Positions 23,731 to 32,082 of a stretch of DNA of 32,082 bases are shown one piece after another. Position 1 is the first letter of the stretch. Every line of letters begins with the position of its first letter. Both the position numbers and the translations under genes were made by a program. The notes under the pieces are model-generated. The model did not search any database. It worked only from the letters and a program-made list of their open reading frames with translations, and was not told the origin of the DNA. Source of the stretch: DATFLS01 sp964413425 (GTDB lineage Bacteria; Fidelibacterota; JAANXI01); the NCBI GenBank assembly GCA_964413425.1, contig CAYPST010000043.1, positions 1 to 32,082 of the forward strand, given 5' to 3'.

Positions 23731-25098
23731 ATGAAAATAAGCCACAGGTTAGAGCTTGCATTAAATCAGTACGATATAGGGAGATGGATCAATATTACAA
23801 TGAGACACTTATTTAAAATTGCATTTGTTTTGTTGCTTGGATTTTTGGCGACGCGGTCTGCTAATGCATACCAGCAGGAGGATACCCTCCAGACGGTGAT
23901 GCAGAGTGCCCCCAATGTCTTTATCGACTGTGATCGCTGCGACGTCGATTACATACGCACGGAAATCAATTACGTGAATTATGTCTGGGATCGAAAAAAT
24001 GCTGACATCCATGTATTAATTACCCGAAACCGGACGGGGGGAGGTGGAAGGGAATATACCCTTACGTTCATCGGTTTGAATAGATTTGCCGGGGATTCGG
24101 ATACGCTCCGGTTTCACACGGATCAGACCATGACCGACGACGAGGAAAGAGAAAGTCTGGTTGAGACCCTGGAAGCTGGTCTGCTGCCGTATGTGATCAG
24201 GACTCCCATGCGGGATCATATCACCCTGGACGTGTTTGCGGATATTGAGACGGAAGAAGTGCAGGATCAATGGAACTACTGGGTGTTCAGGTTCGGAATG
24301 AGAGGTGACATAGAAGGGGAGGAGTCGCAATCCGGTATTGATATTTTTGGCTATGTGAACGCCGAACGGGTAACGCCGGAATTGAAACTGGATTTCCGGA
24401 CTGACGGATCCTTTGATGAACAAACCTTCACATATACTGATGACGAAACCGGCGAGGAGGTGACCACCCAGAGCCTTCGGAAATTCTGGAACGTCACAGG
24501 AGAGATCGTTCCCAGTCTTTCCCAGCACTGGTCGGTGGCGACATTTTTCCGGATAAATTCCTCCACCTACCGCAATCTGGAGCACGCGTATGAATTTTTC
24601 CCCGGAATAGAATACAACATCTTTCCCTACTCGGAAGTGACCCGCCGGGAATTCCGGCTCCAGTACCGGATAGGATACATATACAATAACTATTTCAATG
24701 AAACCATCTATGGGCAATTGTCCGAGGGTTTGCTGCGCAATGCATTTCTCGGCGTACTCACCTTCACCCAGCCCTGGGGAGAAGCCCAGGCCACCCTGGA
24801 AGCATCGGCCTTTCTGAATGATTTTTCAAAAAACCGGGTGGAACTGGATGCCGATCTGGAAATCCGTGTATTCAAAGGGTTTTCGCTGGACATTAACGCC
24901 CGCTATTCTTTTATCAATGATCAGATCCATCTCGAGAAGGGTGAGCTGTCACAGGAAGAAGTGCTGCTCCGGCAGCGGGAACTGGCTACGAATTACGAAT
25001 ATGATCTCCGGATCGGATTCAGTTATGCCTTCGGTTCTATCTATAATAACGTGGTGAATCCCCGGTTTGAAGATCGCCGGTTTGGCGGGAGGCGCTAA
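23731..25098 (+). CDS. Outer-membrane beta-barrel protein of unknown function
   Basis: The product has 455 residues. ATG 23731 has GGGAGA seven bases upstream and gives a long basic n-region before the hydrophobic core (FKIAFVLLLGFLATRSANA, cut about 46/47). ATG 23800 would give a tighter signal peptide but lacks a ribosome site. The mature N-terminus NVFIDCDRCDVDYIRTEI then NYVWDRKNADIHVLIT and GGGREYTLTFIG is a conserved segment I recall in uncharacterised proteins of FCB bacteria, with a CxxC. The rest alternates like beta strands (FRLQYRIGYIYNNYF; LRIGFSYAFGSIYNNV) and ends in a basic tail. It is probably an outer-membrane barrel with a periplasmic N-terminal domain. Confidence 0.7.
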   Translation: MKISHRLELALNQYDIGRWINITMRHLFKIAFVLLLGFLATRSANAYQQEDTLQTVMQSAPNVFIDCDRCDVDYIRTEINYVNYVWDRKNADIHVLITRNRTGGGGREYTLTFIGLNRFAGDSDTLRFHTDQTMTDDEERESLVETLEAGLLPYVIRTPMRDHITLDVFADIETEEVQDQWNYWVFRFGMRGDIEGEESQSGIDIFGYVNAERVTPELKLDFRTDGSFDEQTFTYTDDETGEEVTTQSLRKFWNVTGEIVPSLSQHWSVATFFRINSSTYRNLEHAYEFFPGIEYNIFPYSEVTRREFRLQYRIGYIYNNYFNETIYGQLSEGLLRNAFLGVLTFTQPWGEAQATLEASAFLNDFSKNRVELDADLEIRVFKGFSLDINARYSFINDQIHLEKGELSQEEVLLRQRELATNYEYDLRIGFSYAFGSIYNNVVNPRFEDRRFGGRR

Positions 25099-25299
25099 GA
25101 GTCCGTTCCCGGATTTACCCTGCTTTTTGCATTTTCTCTGATGTTCCGCCGGGAAAGCAAGCCTTTGCTGAGCAATCGGCAGGAATTATGTCATTGCATC
25201 AGGTGTAATGATTGCACGGAGAGAGTGCGTATTAAGTGTGGTTGATGTCAGTTTCTGGGATCGAAGTTTCTTGCTTTGCAGGGACCTGCCGGCTTGGGA

Positions 25300-26166
25300 T
25301 TATAATGACTCCCGATGGGCAGACCAATGTTCCAGCCGCTTTCCGTCTCCGGAGTGAATTTGCACTATCCCATTGATACGGTCGCTTGTCACAGAACCGT
25401 TGAAGAGGAGGCGATCGGTATCACTATTACTCGCTGTAAAGCGCATTCGTTTCCCGTGGAGCACGGCGCGACCTGTTGACAGGGTATCCTGACCGGACCA
25501 CAGACGCAGGTCTATCTCCTGGTATTGCTGCCGAATCTCAAGATGATACTGTTTGTCGTCGAGAGTCCAGCCCCATTGACCTCCCACCCGGGCCGGCATG
25601 TGCCACAGGAATACCTCATGCCGGGTATTGGAAGGTCCCTCGATAACCGCCGAGTTATCCGGCTCCCACTCTCCCATGTCAAATTGGTGGGACACCACCC
25701 GGGTCCCGGGACGGAGCAATTCGAACAGCCGGGGACGCAGGCGTTTGTTTGCCGAAGCGAGGAGATACATGGTCACCACGGAAGCACTACTGAAATCCGT
25801 CCGGAAAATATTTTCCCGGACGAACACTACCCGGTCTTCGACTTGTGCGTCCCGGGCGTTTTTTCTGGCCTGCTGTATCCGTTCCGGATCTAACTCGATC
25901 CCATGACCAAAAGCGCCTCGTTTTGCCGCTGCAATGACAATGCGTCCGTCTCCTGAACCCAGGTCGATCAGATAATCGCCCGGTCCGACCTCCGCCATCT
26001 GAAGCATCCGGTCCACCACAAAATCCGGAGTGGCTACATAGGGCACATCCAGGTAAATAGGGCGGTTCTTACAGGCGCTGAAAAGACATAGCGTCCAGAT
26101 GGCAGCCAACAGGTATGAAAGCACCGGGAAGCTGCGCTTCATCTTTGAGAAAAAATGAAAAAACAT
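25300..26166 (-). CDS. Putative lipoprotein/membrane-anchored SAM-dependent methyltransferase
   Basis: The product has 288 residues. A hydrophobic N-terminus ends LCLFSAC (Cys32), a good lipobox. Then VPYVATPDFVVDRMLQMAEV leads to a class I methyltransferase: motif I DLGSGDGR (68-75), GIELDP (89-94), VVTMYLL and LRPGTRVVSHQFDMGEWEPD. The last 95 residues are beta-rich. Related proteins are widespread as small methyltransferases of unknown substrate. An exported form is odd because SAM is cytoplasmic; the segment could instead be a membrane anchor with a cytoplasmic enzyme. ATG 26142 is an alternative start; neither has a clear ribosome site. Confidence 0.7.
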   Translation of the reverse strand: MFFHFFSKMKRSFPVLSYLLAAIWTLCLFSACKNRPIYLDVPYVATPDFVVDRMLQMAEVGPGDYLIDLGSGDGRIVIAAAKRGAFGHGIELDPERIQQARKNARDAQVEDRVVFVRENIFRTDFSSASVVTMYLLASANKRLRPRLFELLRPGTRVVSHQFDMGEWEPDNSAVIEGPSNTRHEVFLWHMPARVGGQWGWTLDDKQYHLEIRQQYQEIDLRLWSGQDTLSTGRAVLHGKRMRFTASNSDTDRLLFNGSVTSDRINGIVQIHSGDGKRLEHWSAHRESL

Positions 26167-26949
26167 GTCGGAGTGCGTTGATAATTCAAAAATTGTTGTG
26201 TCCTGTACAGAAAACGGCTGGCCTGACGTTTCTCAACCTTCTGCTCATTTAGGTGAATCTTTCAAGCTCAGTGAATAAGATATCCGGGTCCCCTTGAATA
26301 TATTGAGTAAGATGAACGATAGCCAGGATATGATACGGATACCTGTTCTCAAATTGCATTCCCCTTTCTGCAGGTATTGAGAGTGTTTAAAAACAGTCCC
26401 AACGGTCTGTGCCGACCGTTGGGGGAGTCTCTTCGAGGCCTTCGGCAAAGAGATCTCGTCGGGATGTGCTATTCTGTTCTGGTTTATGAATAATCCGGCT
26501 TAAATAGACTCGGGTATTGAAAAAATGTGGGAGTAATTCCCTAATCCGGCAGCCGTCCCCGGGATCATTGTCCGGAAGCGGGACATACAGGGTTTTGTGG
26601 CGAGAATGACGCAGCGGGAATTTTCCCTATGGTTCTGGACGGCGGAAGATTATATTACAGTATCGTTTATGGGATCTATTAATCCACGGAATGAGCGGGC
26701 TGGTTTTACCGGTTCTTTTAAAAAATACTCTGGTGGCAACAGCCGGAGAACCTGTGTAAGAATGCTGCATCAGTATTGGTGTTTGTGCGCCGGCGGGTAA
26801 AACCGCAATGGCTGTAAGATAAAATTTTTTTCAGGCAGGAAAATTATTCCAATTTTACCTCACAGAGGTCTGATGACAGGACTCTACTCGTCCTTGTTTT
26901 GAAATATTTGTCCGGCCTGCTGGGGGAGTAATACGGAAGCGCAGGAATT
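26167..26949. other. Intergenic region with repeat copy 2
   Basis: No supported gene. A CCCAACGGT...ACCGTTGGG hairpin (about 26398-26423) leads into the 39-nt sequence identical to 2971-3009. AAATAGACTCGGG follows near 26500, an inverse of the flank at 2913. The remaining 400 nt before the enolase-family gene show no clear promoter. Confidence 0.45.
26417..26455. repeat. CTTCGAGGCCTTCGGC-type repeat, copy 2 (39-nt identity)
   Basis: It begins CGTTGGGGGAGTCTCTTCGA and is identical over 39 nt to 2971-3009. It contains the self-complementary TCTCTTCGAGGCCTTCGGCA and AAGAGAT pieces. The copies are 23 kb apart in the same orientation. Confidence 0.7.
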
Positions 26950-28239
26950 ATGCCCACCACAATTGACGCCGTGAATTCCGAAATTGAACGGGAGCCCCTG
27001 ATCCGGCCGTTCGGCTTCAAGGGCGGATATTTAACCGAACTCTGGCAGACCGTTTCTCTGCTGGAGAATACTTTCGGTCATCGGGCTGTCGGACTCGGAA
27101 CACAAAGCGTGTTATGGTCGGATGCCGCAGTGTTCGGGGCCCATTCCGAGAGCGGGGGCAATGTGCTCATGTACGCACTCACCGAATATGCTCTGCAGCT
27201 TATCAGAGGGGCCACCTTTACTTCGCCGGTCGATCTTCTGGAGGCGATATTCGATGAGGTGTATCACTACGGGCAGACAATTACCAGGAACCCCGATCTG
27301 CGAAAAACATTTGTGCTGAACGCCCTGGTGAGTGTGGATAATGCGGCCTGGCTTCTGTATGCCAGCGAAAACGGGATGCATTCCTTTGATGATCTGATTC
27401 CGGAATCCTATGCACCGGCGCTTTCTCATCGCCATGAAGCGGTGGCAGGGATCCCCCTGATTTCGTATGCGGTCCCGGTTGAGGAAATTGAAGCGACAGT
27501 GGAGCAGGGATATTTCTTCCTGAAAATCAAGATGGGTCAATCGGGCACCCAGGGGGAGATGCTGGAGAAGGACACCGCCAGATTGAGCGCGATACATGAG
27601 GCTGTCGGGGGGAGACGAACTCCGCATACCAGCGATGGAAAATTGATCTATTACCTGGACGCCAACGGACGCTATCAGGAAAAGGAGACCTTGCTGCGAT
27701 TCCTGGACCATGCGAAGCAGATTGGCGCGTACGAGCAGATTGCGATGATCGAGGAACCCTTCCCGGAAGAATACGAAGTGGATGTGGACGATTTGGAAAT
27801 TCGGATAGCCGCAGATGAAAGCGCCCATACCGACGAAGACACCAGAAAACGTATCAATATGGGTTACTCGGCTGTAGCCCTGAAGCCGATAGCAAAAACG
27901 CTCAGCATGACCATGAAAATCGCTCAAGTGGCTCATGAACATAACGTGCCCTGCTTCTGCGCGGATTTAACGGTCAATCCCATCCTGGTGGAATGGAATA
28001 AAAACGTGGCAGCCAGGCTAACTGCGTTCCCGGAGATCGGCATGGGACTGCTGGAGACAAACGGGCATCAGAACTACGATCGCTGGGAAGCAATGCAGCG
28101 GTATCATCCGCTCTATCCTGCAGAGTGGATGGAGCCCCGTGACGGAGTATTCCGGCTGACCGGGGAATTCTACACCACCAGCGGCGGGATCTTCGAACCG
28201 TCGCTGCATTACGAGAATCTTTTTGCGATGATGGAATGA
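26950..28239 (+). CDS. Enolase-superfamily (mandelate racemase/muconate cycloisomerase-like) enzyme
   Basis: The product is a 429-residue cytoplasmic enzyme. The barrel has the superfamily residues in order: KIK (192-194), Asp237 in YLDANGRY, Glu268/269 in MIEEP, Asp289/Glu290 in AADES and Lys312 in ALKP. The three acids bind Mg2+ and the lysines abstract the alpha proton of a carboxylate. The pattern fits epimerase, cycloisomerase or sugar-acid dehydratase members, but the substrate cannot be fixed. The N-terminal cap (1-130) is longer than in dipeptide epimerases. It heads a same-strand run with an oxidoreductase 134 nt downstream, suggesting sugar-acid metabolism. AGGA lies close before the ATG. 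Confidence 0.8.
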   Translation: MPTTIDAVNSEIEREPLIRPFGFKGGYLTELWQTVSLLENTFGHRAVGLGTQSVLWSDAAVFGAHSESGGNVLMYALTEYALQLIRGATFTSPVDLLEAIFDEVYHYGQTITRNPDLRKTFVLNALVSVDNAAWLLYASENGMHSFDDLIPESYAPALSHRHEAVAGIPLISYAVPVEEIEATVEQGYFFLKIKMGQSGTQGEMLEKDTARLSAIHEAVGGRRTPHTSDGKLIYYLDANGRYQEKETLLRFLDHAKQIGAYEQIAMIEEPFPEEYEVDVDDLEIRIAADESAHTDEDTRKRINMGYSAVALKPIAKTLSMTMKIAQVAHEHNVPCFCADLTVNPILVEWNKNVAARLTAFPEIGMGLLETNGHQNYDRWEAMQRYHPLYPAEWMEPRDGVFRLTGEFYTTSGGIFEPSLHYENLFAMME

Positions 28240-28373
28240 TGCTGTGCGGATTAACTCATAGCTACACAAGTTGAAAAACAACATTTGTAACACAACAGGG
28301 AGCATCTCTCAAAATCAGGTGATGGAAACAAATAGGAGGGAACTGCTCCTGTGAAACGCAGTGAGGTGTAATT

Positions 28374-29702
28374 ATGACGAGTGCAATGAATCGACGAGAA
28401 TTTTTAAGTACTATGGTCGGAGGTCTCGTGGTGTCCGGCGCCCTGAGTTCCCGCAGAGTGTTCGGCGCCAATGATCGGATCAGAGTCGGGATGATGGGAG
28501 TCGGGGGCCGGGGCACCTATCTGACCTCCCGGCTGGCGGCCCGGTCAGATGTGGACATCGTCTATCTCTGCGATGTGAATGTCCGGCAGTTCGGCCGGGC
28601 GGCGGAGGAGGTCCGGAGCCGGACGAATACCCGTCCCCAGCTGATCCAGGATTTTCGCAAGATGATGGAGGACCAGAGCATCCACGGGATCGTGAATGCC
28701 ACGCCGGATCACTGGCACGCGACGGGAACCATCATGGCCTGCCAGGCGGGCAAAGATGTGTACGTGGAAAAACCGCTGTCGCTGACCTTATGGGAGGGCC
28801 GGCAGATGGTCAACGCCGCCCGGAAATACGAACGGGTGGTGCAGGCCGGAATCCAGAACAGAAGCGCCCCGTATTTTCTGGAGGCGTTGGAGTTCCTGCA
28901 ATCGGGGCAGATGGGGGAAATCCATGTGGTACGGGTGTTCAACATGATGAAACACAGCCCCAGTCCCAAGGGACCGGAGGAATCCCCGCCGAACGGATTA
29001 GACTGGGATATGTGGTGCGGACCCTCCCGGAAAGCACCGTACAGTCCGGGCCGGTGGTGGTTTAATCGCTGGGAGTATAGTGTGGGGGGTATACTGGGAG
29101 ATCAGATCCATCAGCTGGATGCAGCGAGGGCGTTGATAAGCAGAGTGGCTCCGGAATCCGTCTATCATGCGGGTGGCGTCCACTTCTTTAATGACGGCAG
29201 AGAGATTCCCGACACCCAGCTGGTGACGTATGAGTTTGGGAATAACCTGACTATGGTTGCCGAATCCACACTCTGGACGCCTTATATGCAAAAAACGCCC
29301 AGTACCATCCGGGATACCGATTCGTTTCCTGACTGGCCTTTCAACAGTACCAAGGTGGAAGTCTTCGGAACCGGGGGCTTCATGTATTTCGGCCGACACG
29401 GCGGGGGATGGCAGGTGTATAACAAGGACAAGGAGTTAGTCGTATCCACCTATGGACGGCAATCCACTGATGAGCATCTGGCGGACTGGCTGGAGTGTAT
29501 GCGCACCCGGGAACGGCCCACCGGTGATGTGGCCGAAGCCCACTATTCCACAGCCCTCGGGCATCTGGCGAACGTCTCCTATCGGGCGGGGAATGTCAAA
29601 CTGAAGTATAATCCGAAAACCGAACAAACGGACACCCCGGAGGCGAACCAGTATTTAACCAAAGAGTACCGGGAACCCTGGACAGTCCCGGAGGTCAGCT
29701 GA
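28374..29702 (+). CDS. Gfo/Idh/MocA-family oxidoreductase with Tat-type signal
   Basis: The product has 442 residues. The N-terminus NRREFLSTMVGGLVVSGAL is a Tat-like signal (RR at 7-8). The NAD(P)-binding Rossmann motif GVGGRG (42-47) follows, with NATPDHWH (108-115) and EKPLS (132-136), the conserved Lys of the family. GDQIHQLDAARAL later is a typical substrate-side motif. Exported Gfo/Idh/MocA proteins are common in FCB and planctomycete polysaccharide loci and often carry a tightly bound cofactor. The start has GAGGTG seven bases upstream. The next gene begins 56 nt later. Probable substrate: a sugar or sugar derivative. Confidence 0.85.
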   Translation: MTSAMNRREFLSTMVGGLVVSGALSSRRVFGANDRIRVGMMGVGGRGTYLTSRLAARSDVDIVYLCDVNVRQFGRAAEEVRSRTNTRPQLIQDFRKMMEDQSIHGIVNATPDHWHATGTIMACQAGKDVYVEKPLSLTLWEGRQMVNAARKYERVVQAGIQNRSAPYFLEALEFLQSGQMGEIHVVRVFNMMKHSPSPKGPEESPPNGLDWDMWCGPSRKAPYSPGRWWFNRWEYSVGGILGDQIHQLDAARALISRVAPESVYHAGGVHFFNDGREIPDTQLVTYEFGNNLTMVAESTLWTPYMQKTPSTIRDTDSFPDWPFNSTKVEVFGTGGFMYFGRHGGGWQVYNKDKELVVSTYGRQSTDEHLADWLECMRTRERPTGDVAEAHYSTALGHLANVSYRAGNVKLKYNPKTEQTDTPEANQYLTKEYREPWTVPEVS

Positions 29703-29758
29703 ACCGCCGGATCTGATGCTACGCCCTGACTTCTAATCTGAATACTGATACTGTGCAT

Positions 29759-31048
29759 ATGAGTAAATGGATCTGGCTGGCCGGCGCCCTCATCTTTGCT
29801 GTGCTGGGAGTGGCGATTTATATGTTGGTGTCCGACTCCGGGATTGACGCGGTGACCTCCGCCTCTATCCGCATTATTTCTCCCGGTGAAAGAAATATTA
29901 TGCAGACCCGGGTTCTGCTCCAGGAGAAGGGCAGTGCCTGGCTTGATATTTCTGATATCACGTTCAAGAAGGAATGGACCGATTATGGTGGTCCCCGGGT
30001 TTCTATCGAGTACCATTTGAACGAGGAAGATATCACCCCGGAAACCCCCGCGTATATTTTCATCCGGTACCGGACGGATCCGGGAGATCCCTGGGAGCTG
30101 CTTCCCCGGACTTTTCTGAGGGGAAATGGTCATGGAATCGTGGAACGCCCCGGATCGAAAGCCTCCTATCTGTGGGGTGCCTATGAGACTGTATTCGATA
30201 ATTTTACCAGAGCGGAATTTCGGGTACGGGGCATCAAGATGGCCAGAGTCCCTGCAGGAGAGTTCGTCATGCGGAGTCTCCCCGGTGCCGGGAAGGATGA
30301 TACTCAAACCCACGAACGGGTATCGAACCTGCCGTTGTTCTATATGGCAAAATACGAAACCACTATTCAAATGTATACGGATTACCTGAATGAGGTCGCC
30401 CCCGAAGAGATCGGCTGGAACCGGATGATGGCGGACGACAGTATCTGCGGCATTAACCGTCACAAAGGATTTTTACAAACACCGGAATACCGAGCGCTTC
30501 CGGGAAGGGAGCGCTATCCGGTTACCCAGGTGTCCTGGTATGACGCCAGGGCATTTGTCCGGTGGTGTGGGCTTCGGTTGCCCACGGAAGCCGAATTCGA
30601 AAAAGCGTTCCGGGGAGGGAAGTACCTGGATGGTGATCAGAGCGGATCAGTCCTAAATCCGCATCCGGAGCGAATGTATCCCTGGGGAAATACACCGCCG
30701 GACCAGGACGGAATGTATCGCTGTAATGCTTACGGAGAGGAGGATGGGTTCCCGTTTGCTGCCCCCGTCGGTTCCTTCGAGGAGTATAATTCGCCATACG
30801 GTATCGCCGATCTGGCGGGGAATGTGGAGGAATGGACCCTGGACTGGTACACCACCTCCTATCATGCGGGACTGGACGGGTACCGGATGACCCGGGGCGG
30901 CTCCTGGACAGAGTTTCCATTGGTAGTGGATGCCGTTTCCGGGGCCACCAAGGCTCCGATTCTGGAGAGCGGGATAGTGGGCTTCCGGGGAGTGTATGAG
31001 CCCAAAGAAAAACCGGGGCGCGGAACGTCGGTGAGGGATGATAGATGA
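29759..31048 (+). CDS. Membrane-anchored SUMF1/formylglycine-generating-enzyme-like protein
   Basis: The product has 429 residues. An N-terminal helix (about 4-24) anchors it. A beta domain (about 28-150) with ISPGERNIMQTRVLLQEKGS and PAYIFIRYRTDPG follows. The SUMF1 fold spans about 160-425: VPAGEFVM, YPVTQVSWYDARAFVRWCG, RLPTEAEFEKAFRGG, YPWGN, DLAGNVEEWTLDWY, RGGSW and GFRG. The second half of the usual active site is atypical: no RxAxR pattern or cysteine pair follows RGGSW. Sulfatase activation is therefore doubtful; many FCB SUMF1 proteins are structural, for example in gliding or secretion lipoproteins. ATG 29759 is used rather than GTG 29753. Confidence 0.8.
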   Translation: MSKWIWLAGALIFAVLGVAIYMLVSDSGIDAVTSASIRIISPGERNIMQTRVLLQEKGSAWLDISDITFKKEWTDYGGPRVSIEYHLNEEDITPETPAYIFIRYRTDPGDPWELLPRTFLRGNGHGIVERPGSKASYLWGAYETVFDNFTRAEFRVRGIKMARVPAGEFVMRSLPGAGKDDTQTHERVSNLPLFYMAKYETTIQMYTDYLNEVAPEEIGWNRMMADDSICGINRHKGFLQTPEYRALPGRERYPVTQVSWYDARAFVRWCGLRLPTEAEFEKAFRGGKYLDGDQSGSVLNPHPERMYPWGNTPPDQDGMYRCNAYGEEDGFPFAAPVGSFEEYNSPYGIADLAGNVEEWTLDWYTTSYHAGLDGYRMTRGGSWTEFPLVVDAVSGATKAPILESGIVGFRGVYEPKEKPGRGTSVRDDR

Positions 31049-31125
31049 GCGGCATGAATCCCGTGGATTCGCCGATGACCGTTTTACACCAGTAAGAGAT
31101 ATTTCTCGGCAATGGAGCATTGAAA

Positions 31126-32082
31126 ATGAAACAACAGACCAGAATCGCTTTCCTGATCATTTTCGTTGTAATTTCCGGTCCCTTCGGAAGCTTAATTCCA
31201 GAGATGGCTTTGGCAGCGCCCGTGAAATCCGTCCTCGATTTCGGTGCGAAGGGGGACGGGGCTGCAGATGATACCAGAGCGATCCGTCAGGCCGTTGACT
31301 CCGGAATCGGGGAGGTCGTTTTTCCGTCCGGCCGATACCGGATCACCGAAACCGTGGTCATCGATCTGGACAGAGTCGGACCGGTTGCTCTCAGCGGGAG
31401 CGGAACCGCCAGAATTCAGATGGAAGGTGCTGGACCGGCATTCAAATTTGTGGGGACGCATGAAGGAACCGCCAATCCCGCTACTGTTCGGGAAAACGTA
31501 TGGGCGGCCCAGCGGATGCCTGTGGTGGACGGGCTGGAAATCGTCGGTGAGCATCCGGAGGCAGTGGGCATCGAGGCCACCGGTACCATGCAGCTGACGG
31601 TCACCCGGGTTTTGGTCCGGAAGGCCCTCCACGGAATTCACCTGACGAACCGCAACCGCAACGTCCTTATTGCCGATTGCCATATATACGAAAACCGGGG
31701 AATTGGTGTTTATCTGGATGACGTGAACCTGCATCAGATTAATATTACCGGCAGTCATATCAGTTATAACGAAGGTGGCGGGATCGTGGTGCGCAACGGA
31801 GAAGTCCGGAACCTCCAGATCGGCAGCTGTGATATCGAGGGGAATATGAGTCCGGAGCAACCGGCGACAGCCAATGTGTTTATTGATATGCCCGAGGGAT
31901 CCATGCGGGAAGGGGCCGTCATCGGATGCACCATCCAGCACGATCACACTGCGCCGGGATCGGCGAATATCCGGTTCATCGGGCACGGGACGGACGACCG
32001 CAGGAAAGCCGGCAATTTCACCATTGCCGATAATGTGTTGAGTGATGTGCAGGACAACATCCATATACGGTACGGCCGGGGG
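31126..32082 (+). CDS. Secreted right-handed beta-helix protein (pectate-lyase-3-like), partial
   Basis: The frame is open from ATG 31126 to the end of the window (319 codons, 3' end missing). The signal peptide ends PEMALA (about residue 30). SVLDFGAKGDGAADDTRAI (35-53) is the hallmark of the Pectate_lyase_3/GH28-like right-handed beta helix. EVVFPSGRYRITETV follows, then parallel helix coils (HGIHLTNRNRNVLIADCHIY; INITGSHISYNEGGGIVV). Such proteins cleave or bind acidic polysaccharides. GGAG lies nine bases before the ATG. It is 77 nt after the SUMF1 gene, so it is probably the fourth gene of the operon. Confidence 0.8.
   Translation, partial: MKQQTRIAFLIIFVVISGPFGSLIPEMALAAPVKSVLDFGAKGDGAADDTRAIRQAVDSGIGEVVFPSGRYRITETVVIDLDRVGPVALSGSGTARIQMEGAGPAFKFVGTHEGTANPATVRENVWAAQRMPVVDGLEIVGEHPEAVGIEATGTMQLTVTRVLVRKALHGIHLTNRNRNVLIADCHIYENRGIGVYLDDVNLHQINITGSHISYNEGGGIVVRNGEVRNLQIGSCDIEGNMSPEQPATANVFIDMPEGSMREGAVIGCTIQHDHTAPGSANIRFIGHGTDDRRKAGNFTIADNVLSDVQDNIHIRYGRG

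Noticed and set aside
29579..30463. 294-codon minus-strand open frame
   Set aside because: It lies antisense to the oxidoreductase 3' end and the SUMF1 gene; both sense products are clear family members.
31192..32064. 290-codon minus-strand open frame
   Set aside because: It is antisense to the beta-helix gene, whose signal peptide and DFGAKGDG hallmark identify the coding strand.

Overview
The window looks like chromosome from a Gram-negative member of the FCB (Bacteroidota-related) radiation. It carries a TonB-type receptor with a carboxypeptidase-regulatory N-terminus, a DUF4382 lipoprotein, an AraC domain of the Bacteroidota type, several lipoproteins and an outer-membrane barrel. Unlike typical Bacteroidota, many starts have a clear AGGAG-like ribosome binding site, and one gene (5205) has a textbook -35/-10 promoter. 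This suggests a deep FCB lineage such as Calditrichota, KSB1, Marinimicrobia or Balneolota; I cannot place it more exactly. I recognise no rRNA, tRNA, CRISPR array or intact transposase.

Layout. 1-4185 is repeat-rich and decayed: hairpin repeats, a fragment of a phosphorothioate-DNA-binding restriction gene cut by an inverted-repeat element, a beta-trefoil-like fragment, and one intact gene (DUF4382 lipoprotein, 1703-2548). 4186-5420 has a cyclotransferase-like hypothetical protein and a small antitoxin-like protein. 5653-7962 (minus strand) is a tandem array of microcin-like double-glycine peptides, each followed by a small four-helix membrane protein. 8675-11001 has two small conserved proteins and a sialidase-like lipoprotein. 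11037-13968 (minus) is a two-gene unit: a RelE-like/UvrD-like helicase fusion and a coiled-coil protein. 14837-18262 is a second island with a third double-glycine peptide, its membrane partner, a further paralogue, a truncated paralogue, duplicated non-coding segments and two paralogous small membrane proteins. 19333-25098 has a TonB-type receptor, a broken AraC gene, a dienelactone-hydrolase-like enzyme and an outer-membrane protein. 25300-26166 is a lipoprotein-like methyltransferase. 26950-32082 (plus) is a run of four genes (enolase superfamily, Gfo/Idh/MocA oxidoreductase, SUMF1-like protein, right-handed beta-helix protein running off the end) that looks like an operon for sugar-acid or polysaccharide metabolism.

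The most interesting system is the set of double-glycine peptides. Three peptides share an almost invariant 15-residue leader (consensus M[RK]ELT-x-DEMAEIRGG) and have Gly/Ala-rich, membrane-active-looking mature parts. Each is followed within about 70-95 nt by a member of one four-helix membrane family, which is the arrangement of a class II microcin and its immunity protein. Each has an inverted repeat built on TCGAGC(T/C)ATAGCTC about 190-198 nt upstream of its start. Extra orphan or broken partner genes show that the family has expanded and decayed locally. No exporter (C39-peptidase ABC transporter) lies in the window. Function is inferred from leader, arrangement and composition only.
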